Below, one piece after another: positions 24,484-31,080 of a DNA stretch of 64,000 nucleotides. The translations under genes were made by a program, and so were the position numbers. The DNA comes from JADKIH01 sp031417395 (GTDB lineage Bacteria; Bacteroidota; Bacteroidia; AKYH767-A; 2013-40CM-41-45): NCBI GenBank assembly GCA_031417395.1, contig JANOVM010000080.1, forward strand, positions 1 through 64,000, given 5' to 3'. Within the stretch, counting starts at the first letter, position 1. Each line of letters opens with the position of its first letter. Below the pieces are notes generated by a model. The model was not told the DNA's origin, searched no databases, and saw only the letters and a program-made list of their open reading frames with translations.

Positions 24484-25185
24484 ATGATAACAATTGACAA
24501 CTACTTAGACAGCCATTTTATACACAGAAGCAACTGGCTAAGAGCGGCTGTTTTAGGAGCAAACGATGGAATAATTTCTATTTCAAGTCTTGCAATAGGA
24601 GTTGCTGCTGCAAGTTCAACAAGAGAGCCTATTGTTTTAGCAACAGTCGCTGGACTTGTAGCAGGTGCATTATCTATGGCTGCCGGTGAATATGTTTCTG
24701 TAAGTTCTCAGACTGACACAGAAAAAGCGGACATTGAAAGAGAAATCAAAGAACTCAAAGAAATGCCGGATATAGAGTTAAATATATTAGCTCAGATCTA
24801 TGAGAAAAGAGGACTAAAAAAAGAAACAGCAAAGCAAGTAGCAATTGAATTAACAGAGAAGGACGCATTGGGAACACACATCAGAGAAGAATTGGGTTTA
24901 AACGAGATTAGCCAGGCAAATCCTATACAAGCAGCAATTGCATCAGGAGCATCATTTACTGTTGGAGGAGTATTACCTCTTTTAGTAATAGTTTTTGCAC
25001 CAATAAAAGGACTGGAATATTGGCTATATGGTTTCACAACTATTTTTTTAATTGTTTTAGGAACAACTGCGGCCAAAACAGGTGGCTCAAGTGTAAAAAA
25101 AGCTATTTTACGCATTACTATTTGGGGAACAATCGCAATGGGCTTATCCGCACTAGTGGGATATATCGTTGGTGTTAAAATATAA
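24484..25185 (+). CDS. VIT1/CCC1 family iron/manganese transporter
   Basis: A 233-residue membrane protein with about five helices. The family start is seen as WLRAAVLGANDGIISISSLA, then GLVAGALSMAAGEYVSVSSQ with the helix bearing Met and Glu metal ligands, followed by a cytosolic Glu-rich helical insert (EREIKELKEMPDIELNILAQ) and three more helices. Members export Fe(II) or Mn(II) from the cytosol. The small insert is the metal-capturing domain in related proteins. Intact and alone; repeat B5 follows. Confidence 0.92.
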   Translation: MITIDNYLDSHFIHRSNWLRAAVLGANDGIISISSLAIGVAAASSTREPIVLATVAGLVAGALSMAAGEYVSVSSQTDTEKADIEREIKELKEMPDIELNILAQIYEKRGLKKETAKQVAIELTEKDALGTHIREELGLNEISQANPIQAAIASGASFTVGGVLPLLVIVFAPIKGLEYWLYGFTTIFLIVLGTTAAKTGGSSVKKAILRITIWGTIAMGLSALVGYIVGVKI

Positions 25186-25232
25186 TTTATTGTTTTAATA
25201 AATTATATAGAAACTGAAATAAAAACTACGCC

Positions 25233-25297
25233 TAATATATAAGAATTAAACATCTTCACTTTTCGCGAAGGTGCATTTTAATCCTGTGTTGAACTGA
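25233..25297 (+). repeat. Repeat B, copy B5 (first hairpin only)
   Basis: CGCCTAATATATAAGAATTA with TTCGCGAAGGTGCATTTTAA and TCCTGTGTTGAACTG. The unit is cut after GTTGAACTG, and the truncated cyclase-like gene starts just beyond. Confidence 0.55.
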
Positions 25298-25319
25298 TTT
25301 CTTTGTCATTTTTTGATAG

Positions 25320-26219
25320 ATTTGTGTAAACGTATTTCAGGACAAGACAGTTTGGCGTGATTTGTTAGGAGTTGACAAGAAGAAGCTTCAGGCGCGAATA
25401 GCAAAGGAAGGATGGGGAATTAAAATCTTATCAAAGCATCATTCAGACGGTAATTGGGGAGATAGATTCTATCAACCCAAATGGACTTCGACTCATTACA
25501 CCTTACTTGACCTGCGGAATTTAAATCTCCAATCAGACAATGAGATGGTACAAGAGTCAATAGAATGCGTTTTACAAAGTAACATGGCCGATGATGGAGG
25601 TATTCGATTGGGGCCATCCACATCGAAGTATAGTGACGTTTGTGTAAATGGAATGTTTTTGAATTACGCTTCCTATTTCCGAACAACTGAAAGGAAATTG
25701 CATTCCATTGTTGACTGTATTCTTAAGGAGATTATGCCCGATGGAGGATTTAACTGCAGAACAACAAGAAGTGGCGCTAAACACAGTTCCTTGCACTCAA
25801 CAATTTCAGTACTTGAAGGGCTTACAGAATTTCAAAAAGCCGGATATACTTATAGCAAAGACAAAATCTCAAAAGCCAAAGAAAGTGCAATTGAGTTTAT
25901 ATTGTTGCATCAGTTATTCTTGTCTGACCGAACAAATAATATTATTAATAAGGACTTCTTGAAGCTAACGTATCCGTGCCGATGGAAATACGATATTATT
26001 CGTGCTATGTACTATTTTCAATACGCCCGAATTGAATGGGACAAAAGAATGAATCCTGCAATTGAAATTCTAAAGTCAAAACAAAATAAAGACGGAACCT
26101 GGAATATGCAATCCGCCCACGCAGGACAAGTACACGTCAACATGGAGAAAGCAGGTAAACCAAGCAGATGGAATACGCTGAGGGTTTTGCGGGTAATGAG
26201 GCATTTTAAAATTGAATAG
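25320..26219 (+). pseudogene. Squalene cyclase/prenyltransferase-repeat-like protein lacking its 5' end
   Basis: An open frame from 25320 to 26219 reads VFQDKTVWRDLLGVDKKKLQ and then WTSTHYTLLDLRNLNLQSDN, MADDGGIRLGPSTSKYSD, IMPDGGFNCRTTRSGAKH and NKDGTWNMQSAHAGQVHVNM. These are repeated alpha-alpha units with QW-like DGGF/DGTW motifs of the squalene-hopene cyclase/prenyltransferase fold. There is no ATG before the conserved VWRDLLG, only a TTG at 25362 that would start inside it, and a TAG lies at 25317. The 5' end falls at the border of repeat B5, so the first residues were probably lost. Translation from TTG giving a 285-residue protein is possible. Confidence 0.7.
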
Positions 26220-26286
26220 CTATAGATAAGATAATAGGATTAAAGCGAATTTCACGGCATTAAAATAATCGCAATTTTCCGCCTAC

Positions 26287-26317
26287 TTGACTTTCCCCTT
26301 TAATATGCTTATCTTTG
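26287..26317 (+). promoter_or_regulatory. Promoter of the higBA operon
   Basis: TTG at 26287-26289, exactly 20 bases of spacer, and TATCTTTG (26310-26317), a full match to the Bacteroidota TTG-N20-TAnnTTTG consensus, 24 bases before the toxin ATG at 26342. Confidence 0.75.
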
Positions 26318-26341
26318 GCATTAGTATTGTTTTACGTTAGT

Positions 26342-26623
26342 ATGATTCTAAAATTTGCCTCGAAGGATACAGAAAAGATTTGGAACGGAGAACGGGTGAA
26401 AAGTCCGGGAACCGAAATACAGCAAATTGCCCGAAGGAAACTTAGAATGCTAAATAATTCTCAGGATTTGGCAGACCTTCGGATTCCCCCTTCGAACCGA
26501 TTAGAGAAACTACAAGGTAAGTTATCCGGATTCTATTCGATAAGAGTAAATGATCAATGGAGGATTATCTTTCGATGGAAAAATGGTAATGCAGATGATG
26601 TTGAATTTATCGATTATCACTAA
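26342..26623 (+). CDS. higB: HigB/RelE-type toxin
   Basis: A 93-residue RelE-superfamily toxin predicted to cleave mRNA on the ribosome. Typical sequence LRIPPSNRLEKLQGKLSGFY followed by SIRVNDQWRIIFRWKNG, with the basic residues and Arg of the active face kept. I choose ATG 26342 over a frame extension to 26315, since it gives the standard MILKFASKDTEKIWNGE start. Toxin first, antitoxin second, is the normal HigBA order, with an 11-base gap and a shared promoter. Confidence 0.92.
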   Translation: MILKFASKDTEKIWNGERVKSPGTEIQQIARRKLRMLNNSQDLADLRIPPSNRLEKLQGKLSGFYSIRVNDQWRIIFRWKNGNADDVEFIDYH

Positions 26624-26634
26624 ATTAATATAGA

Positions 26635-26934
26635 ATGGCACGTTTAAAAAACATTCATCCCGGAGAAGTACTTCAAGAAGAATTTCTTCTTCCGCTTGGA
26701 ATCACAGCGTATCGACTCTCCAAAGACATTGGAATTCCTCAAAGTCGTGTAAGCCAAATCCTCAAGGGCAGGCGGCGTATTACCGCAGATACCGCCCTTC
26801 GTTTGTCCCGCTACTTTGGAAATTCACCCAAGTTCTGGATGGGGCTGCAAGATGATTTTGACCTTGAGGAAGAACTAAACACAAAAAAATCAGAGTTTAA
26901 GGCTATTCAATCTTTCGAAAGCAATGCTGCATAA
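26635..26934 (+). CDS. higA: HigA antitoxin
   Basis: A 99-residue XRE-type helix-turn-helix antitoxin that binds HigB and represses the operon. N-terminal IHPGEVLQEEFLLPLGITAY is the family hallmark, followed by the HTH (LSKDIGIPQSRVSQILKGRR) and YFGNSPKFWMGLQDDFDLEE. Complete. The region 26935-26986 between this gene and the zinc-ribbon gene is short and holds nothing recognisable. Confidence 0.93.
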   Translation: MARLKNIHPGEVLQEEFLLPLGITAYRLSKDIGIPQSRVSQILKGRRRITADTALRLSRYFGNSPKFWMGLQDDFDLEEELNTKKSEFKAIQSFESNAA

Positions 26935-26986
26935 CATCAAGTGACTTGTACAGAAATTATGTATAACGATACTAACATTTATAACT

Positions 26987-27253
26987 ATGAAAGAATATAA
27001 ATTCTGCCAAAGCTGCGGATTCCCCTTGAAGAAAGATAAAAAAGGAGGAGGGTCTGAGAAAGACGGAACAATTAGCAAAAAATTTTGCTCAATGTGCTAT
27101 GAGAATGGTAAATTTCTGTCTCCACCTGAAATTGACACTGCTGAAAAGATGCAAAAGTTTTGCATACAGGAAATGAAGAAAAGCGGAATCAACAGTTTCT
27201 TTGCCTGGCTGGCTACAAGAACAATTCCAAAGTTGGAGCGATGGAAAAGATAA
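26987..27253 (+). CDS. Putative zinc-ribbon protein
   Basis: An 88-residue protein with an N-terminal zinc ribbon: CQSCGFPLKKDKKGGG followed by FCSMCYENGKFLSP, giving two C-x2-C knuckles. A short helical tail (MQKFCIQEMKKSGINSFFAW) follows. It matches the small 'putative zinc ribbon' family common in bacterial accessory regions; molecular role unknown. Alone on the plus strand and convergent with the Panacea toxin gene. Confidence 0.8.
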   Translation: MKEYKFCQSCGFPLKKDKKGGGSEKDGTISKKFCSMCYENGKFLSPPEIDTAEKMQKFCIQEMKKSGINSFFAWLATRTIPKLERWKR

Positions 27254-27285
27254 AACTTGTTCTTTTAAAAAAGTTTGAATATAAT

Positions 27286-27630
27286 TTATTTAAAGTTTTT
27301 TGAAATTCTTAGTTTGTCTTCGCTCTCTTTATCACTTTTATGATAAATTTCAATAAAAACAATTTTCGGTTCACTCTCATAGTAAGCATATATAAGCCTC
27401 AAGCCTGAATTTACGCCACGACCTTTTAAGGCTTTGCAAGCAATCTTTTTTACTTTGATTACACAAGTTTCCAATCCCAAATTCTCAATACGAAAACTGA
27501 AGGGTGGTCTTTCATTAGTTGATACTTCCAAGACTCTTTTAACCACGTCCAAATCCTCATTAAGCGTCTTGTATTTTTTTAAAAGACTTTTCAAGTCCTT
27601 TTTAAATTCGGTTAACTCATCAAAGGTCAT
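27286..27630 (-). CDS. RelE-like toxin of a Panacea-type toxin-antitoxin pair
   Basis: A 114-residue protein with a RelE/YoeB-like layout: helical N-terminus EFKKDLKSLLKKYKTLNEDL, then IENLGLETCVIKVKKIACKA, GVNSGLRLIYAYYESEPKIV and FIEIYHKSDKESED. Its start overlaps the end of the antitoxin gene by 4 bases on the minus strand (ATGA), the classic arrangement with antitoxin first. It probably inhibits translation, but the catalytic residues are not certain, so toxin type is inferred from fold and context. Confidence 0.75.
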   Translation of the reverse strand: MTFDELTEFKKDLKSLLKKYKTLNEDLDVVKRVLEVSTNERPPFSFRIENLGLETCVIKVKKIACKALKGRGVNSGLRLIYAYYESEPKIVFIEIYHKSDKESEDKLRISKNFK

Positions 27631-28430
27631 TGTTCTTCAGTTTCATCTCCGTAGTTTCTTACAGAAAAAGGTGCATCTCTATAAAAAACTAATTCATAAT
27701 TTATATCTTCTCCCTCTTTTGAAGCCAGCCAAGGCATGTCTTTATGAGAATAGTTGCTGATTGCAGCTGCAGACCAATCACTCATTTGCTCAATTACCCT
27801 ATCAATTATTTCCTTTTCGCTTGCCTTTAGTTCAGTTAAATCAGCTTTCTCTAAAGGTAAATAGCGAGTTTGCAGATAACCGTGATATTCTGTTTTCACT
27901 CTTTGTACTTTCCCTTTATCAATCATTTGATTTATAATTGTGTCTAACTTTTGTGGCACTGGACCAAAGGGTAATTTACGATACCTGGCTCCGGTTAAAT
28001 GTTCTTCATACATTTCATAATGGTTGAAATCAGAAAAGTAGAGCAACTTGTAAAGTACCGTTTCTCCTACATTTGGCTTACCGGCACAGCGTTCAAGAAT
28101 ATACAGCAAAACGTTTTTGAATTTATTGATTTGCATTGTTGGGACAGAAATTCGTTCTTCTTTTTTCTTTGCCATTACTTCCTCTTTTCCTTCAACTATT
28201 TGATTTGTGGAGAATTCCTTTGACAAAAAATCGTCCAGTGAAAATTCTAATACCAGGGATAATTTTTGCATTTCAAGAATATCAACACTTCTATTGCCTA
28301 ATTCAATTTGAGCCAAGGATGGACGGGAAATTTTGACACTTTTAGCCAAATCTTCCTGTGACAACCCTTTTATTTTACGAAGTTCAGCTATTCTCCGGCC
28401 AATTTGTTTTTGTGTCAATTTTATGTTCAT
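27627..28430 (-). CDS. XRE-HTH plus Panacea (DUF4065) domain antitoxin
   Basis: A 267-residue fusion. Residues about 8-62 form an XRE helix-turn-helix (RIAELRKIKGLSQEDLAKSV, ISRPSLAQIELGNRSVDILE). A linker precedes the Panacea/SocA-like domain at about 100-225 (FKNVLLYILERCAGKPNVGE, VLYKLLYFSDFNHYEMYEEH, LTGARYRKLPFGPVPQKLDT). Panacea domains are known as promiscuous antitoxin modules pairing with very different toxins. The HTH suggests autoregulation, and a perfect TGTTTTA-N3-TAAAACA palindrome sits in its promoter. Intact. Confidence 0.88.
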   Translation of the reverse strand: MNIKLTQKQIGRRIAELRKIKGLSQEDLAKSVKISRPSLAQIELGNRSVDILEMQKLSLVLEFSLDDFLSKEFSTNQIVEGKEEVMAKKKEERISVPTMQINKFKNVLLYILERCAGKPNVGETVLYKLLYFSDFNHYEMYEEHLTGARYRKLPFGPVPQKLDTIINQMIDKGKVQRVKTEYHGYLQTRYLPLEKADLTELKASEKEIIDRVIEQMSDWSAAAISNYSHKDMPWLASKEGEDINYELVFYRDAPFSVRNYGDETEEQ

Positions 28431-28459
28431 ATCAAATTGTTTATTTCAATGTAACCAGA

Positions 28460-28490
28460 CAAATATAGGCAATGTTTTAATATAAAACAA
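28460..28490 (-). promoter_or_regulatory. Promoter of the Panacea toxin-antitoxin operon
   Basis: On the minus strand TTG (28490-28488), 20-base spacer, TATATTTG (28467-28460): a full match to the Bacteroidota consensus, 29 bases before the antitoxin ATG. Confidence 0.75.
28473..28489. promoter_or_regulatory. Operator-like palindrome for the Panacea antitoxin
   Basis: TGTTTTA (28473-28479), ATA, TAAAACA (28483-28489) is a perfect 7-bp inverted repeat placed in the promoter spacer, as expected for autorepression by the XRE domain. Confidence 0.65.
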
Positions 28491-28494
28491 TATT

Positions 28495-28784
28495 ATGTTC
28501 TATATTGATACAAAATATTTTCTACAGTTTGACTTCTTAGGAAAAAGAAGCACATCCCCCAAAGCATATTCTTATGAAATGAGGCAAGCTTTTCCAATAA
28601 GCCATTTTCTTAGACAGTGTTTTTTTTATCAATTTTGGTTGCAAAATATCATCAAGACAGCTCTAAAAGCTATTTTGCATTTGGTTTTTGCACAAAATAA
28701 CCTTTGTTTGAATGGCAAAGCGACGCTGCCGACCAACAGAATATCGAAAATTAATTTTATTTTTAACAAATTAATAATAGCATT
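28495..28784. other. Gene-poor stretch upstream of the AHSA1 gene
   Basis: About 290 bases with one plus-strand open frame of unconvincing composition. It contains GCATTTGGTTTTTGCACAAA and AAGCGACGCTGCCGACC, which look like decayed intergenic repeat sequence. I see no gene here. Confidence 0.4.
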
Positions 28785-29234
28785 ATGACCAATAACAAAA
28801 TTACACTTCATAGAGTTTTTGCAGCACCTGTAGAAAAAGTATTTAAAGCATTTACAGATGCTGATGCAATGGCTTCCTGGATACCGCCTTATGGATTTTT
28901 ATGCAAAGTGCATAGTATGGACTTTAAAATTGGCGGAACTTACAAGATGTCGTTCACAAATTTTACTACAGGCAACGGACATTCATTCGGAGGAAAATAT
29001 TTGGAGATTTTGCCAAATGAATTACTAAAATATTCCGACCAATTTGACGACCCGAATTTGCCGGGACAAATGATTACAACAATAAAATTTAAGAAAGTTT
29101 TATGTGGCACAGAACTATTCGCAACACAGGAAGGTATACCGGATGCAATACCTGTTGAAATGTGTTATTTGGGTTGGCAAGATTCGCTTGACAAATTAAA
29201 ACGTTTGGTGGAACCTAATATTCAAGATTCATAA
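28785..29234 (+). CDS. SRPBCC/AHSA1-like protein
   Basis: A 149-residue START-like (SRPBCC) protein of the Aha1-C/AHSA1 group. Typical features: ITLHRVFAAPVEKVFKAFTD, ASWIPPYGFLCKVHSMDFKI GGTYKMSF-type strands and MCYLGWQDSLDKLKRLVEPN at the C-terminal helix. Such proteins bind hydrophobic ligands; the ligand is not known. It is followed after 11 bases by a VOC-family gene, so the two are likely co-transcribed. Confidence 0.88.
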   Translation: MTNNKITLHRVFAAPVEKVFKAFTDADAMASWIPPYGFLCKVHSMDFKIGGTYKMSFTNFTTGNGHSFGGKYLEILPNELLKYSDQFDDPNLPGQMITTIKFKKVLCGTELFATQEGIPDAIPVEMCYLGWQDSLDKLKRLVEPNIQDS

Positions 29235-29245
29235 AAATTATACAT

Positions 29246-29683
29246 ATGGCACAAATCAATCCTCACATTAACTTCAACGGAAATGCAGAAGAAGCATTTA
29301 CATTTTACAAATCTGTTTTTGGCGGAGAGTTTGCAAAAATAATGCGTTTCAAAGATTTAGCAAGTGCTGAATTTCCGGTAGCAGAACATGAAGCAAATAA
29401 AATAATGCATATTGCTTTACCAATTGGTAAAAGTATTTTAATGGCTAATGATGTACCTGAAATACTGGGACGAACCAACGAAAATGAGAACAGAAGCAAA
29501 ATTGTAATTAGTGCAGAAAGCAAAGAAGAAGCTGAAAAATTATTTAACGGACTTTCAGCAGGTGGACAAATTGAAATGCCTATTGCCGACAGTCCTTGGG
29601 GTTCATACTTTGGTATGTTTAGAGACAAATATGGTATTGAATGGATGGTAGATTTTGACCCGAAATATAACGGGAAAATTTAA
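29246..29683 (+). CDS. VOC family protein (PhnB-like)
   Basis: A 145-residue glyoxalase/bleomycin-resistance-fold protein. NPHINFNGNAEEAFTFYKSV followed by FGGEFAKIMRF is the PhnB-like opening, and DSPWGSYFGMFRDKYGIEWM the ending. Members of this branch often lack a full metal site and act as binding proteins. Sits in a run of three small one-domain enzymes (28.8-30.4 kb) on the same strand. Confidence 0.88.
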   Translation: MAQINPHINFNGNAEEAFTFYKSVFGGEFAKIMRFKDLASAEFPVAEHEANKIMHIALPIGKSILMANDVPEILGRTNENENRSKIVISAESKEEAEKLFNGLSAGGQIEMPIADSPWGSYFGMFRDKYGIEWMVDFDPKYNGKI

Positions 29684-29767
29684 CTGAAAAATAAGAACGC
29701 AGCAATAACCGTTGTCATTGTTAAAAGACAATAGCAAACCATAGACAACAATAAAAAATAGAACTAA

Positions 29768-30355
29768 ATGAGGAAAATAATTTCATTTATGCACATATCC
29801 CTTGACGGTTTTGTAGCCGGACCGAAAGGAGAGCTGGACTGGATTAAAGTTAATGAAGAAATTTTTGATTATGTAGGTAGGCGTATTAGCGAAGGCGACA
29901 CTGCATTATATGGACGTGTAACTTATCAAATGATGGAAAATTACTGGCCTACTGCAGGAGACAAGCCGACTTCAACCAGGCACGAAATTGCACATTCAAA
30001 GTGGTATAGGAATGCTAACAAAATTGTTTTATCAAAAACACTGAAAGACTCGGGTCCGATGGCAATCGGACTAACTAATACAAAAATAATTAGCGACAAC
30101 CTTCCGGACAGATTAAATGAAATAAAGCAACAAGCAGAAAAAGAAATTTTACTTTTTGGCAGTCCGACAGCAACATATTCACTTATGAAACAGAATTTAA
30201 TTGACGGCTTCTGGTTATTTGTTAATCCTATTATTCTTGGGCAGGGTATTCCATTGTTTGTGGACATCAAAGAAAAAATTAATTTAAACCTATTAACTAC
30301 CAAACAATTTAATAACGGTGTAATTGAACTTAATTATAGTGTGAGCAGACAATAA
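29768..30355 (+). CDS. Dihydrofolate reductase family protein (RibD C-terminal domain)
   Basis: A 195-residue RibD/DHFR-fold NADPH-dependent reductase-like protein. SFMHISLDGFVAGPKGELDW at the start, TALYGRVTYQMMENYWPTAG in the middle and ILLFGSPTATYSLMKQNLID then IILGQGIPLF near the end are the family hallmarks. It is the short stand-alone type, not the riboflavin deaminase-reductase. Substrate unknown. Complete. Confidence 0.88.
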   Translation: MRKIISFMHISLDGFVAGPKGELDWIKVNEEIFDYVGRRISEGDTALYGRVTYQMMENYWPTAGDKPTSTRHEIAHSKWYRNANKIVLSKTLKDSGPMAIGLTNTKIISDNLPDRLNEIKQQAEKEILLFGSPTATYSLMKQNLIDGFWLFVNPIILGQGIPLFVDIKEKINLNLLTTKQFNNGVIELNYSVSRQ

Positions 30356-30393
30356 CCGCAATTGTTAACAAGCTTTGGCGACCCTGATTTTAT

Positions 30394-30831
30394 ATGAACA
30401 TACAAAAGCAAATCAACGAGTATATAGCATCTCAACCGGAATTAAAAAGGGCTGACCTTGAAATGTTGCACCAACGCATTCTTAAATTATTTCCTAAATG
30501 TAAATTATGGTTCTTGGATGGCAAAGATGATAAAGGTAAAATTGTTTCTAACCCTAATATAGGATACGGCTTTCAAACCATAAAATATGCTGATGGAAAA
30601 TCCAGAGAGTTTTATCAAATTGGTATTAGTGCAAACACGACAGGAATCTCTGTCTACATTATAGGTATAGAGGATAAGAATTTCCTTGCTCAGACTTATG
30701 GAAAGGAAATCGGTAAGGCGAGTGTAACCGGTTATTGTATTAAGTTCAAGAAATTGAAGGATGTTAATATGGAAATACTTGAAGCTGCTATACGATATGG
30801 AGGTGAACATGAAATAGCAACGAAACGCTAA
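30394..30831 (+). CDS. DUF1801-like protein
   Basis: A 145-residue single-domain protein resembling the DUF1801 family: an N-terminal helical INEYIASQPELKRADLEMLH, then CKLWFLDGKDDKGKIVSNPN and GYGFQTIKYADGKSREFYQI, with a KFKKLKDVNMEILEAAIRYG ending. Function of the family is not established. Its stop codon TAA is the first part of the CTAAC that begins repeat A6, so the repeat directly abuts the gene. Confidence 0.75.
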   Translation: MNIQKQINEYIASQPELKRADLEMLHQRILKLFPKCKLWFLDGKDDKGKIVSNPNIGYGFQTIKYADGKSREFYQIGISANTTGISVYIIGIEDKNFLAQTYGKEIGKASVTGYCIKFKKLKDVNMEILEAAIRYGGEHEIATKR

Positions 30832-30896
30832 CAGCGGGGTTAAGAAATTGGCAGTTCAATGGTTAATGGAAGTTTGGCTTTCCAATTGAACCTTTA
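30827..30896 (+). repeat. Dispersed hairpin repeat A, copy A6
   Basis: CGCTAACAGCGGGGTTAAGA followed by AATTGGCAGTTCAATGGTTA. GTTCAATGG (30854-30862) pairs with CCAATTGAAC (30882-30891), one bulge. It overlaps the stop of the DUF1801 gene. No group II remnant follows. Confidence 0.55.
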
Positions 30897-31014
30897 GAGA
30901 TACAGAAATGTATTTTTACGCCAAATGATTTTTAATATAATAAGTAGTTTTACTGAGAGTATCAAGGAGAGTATAAAAGCTTCTATTTTATCTCTATGCT
31001 AAGGGAAACTTTCT

Positions 31015-31022
31015 TATTTTTG
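31015..31022 (+). promoter_or_regulatory. Putative -7 element TATTTTTG
   Basis: Exact TAnnTTTG match 58 bases before the large secreted protein at 31081; no -33 TTG seen. Confidence 0.35.
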
Positions 31023-31080
31023 CTAAATTAATTTAATCAAAACCTGTTACCTTAAAAATATAATTCAATTTAATTTATCT

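Noticed and set aside
28495..28788. A 97-codon plus-strand frame
   Set aside because: Composition is unlike its neighbours, it overlaps repeat-like intergenic sequence and no family resemblance is visible.
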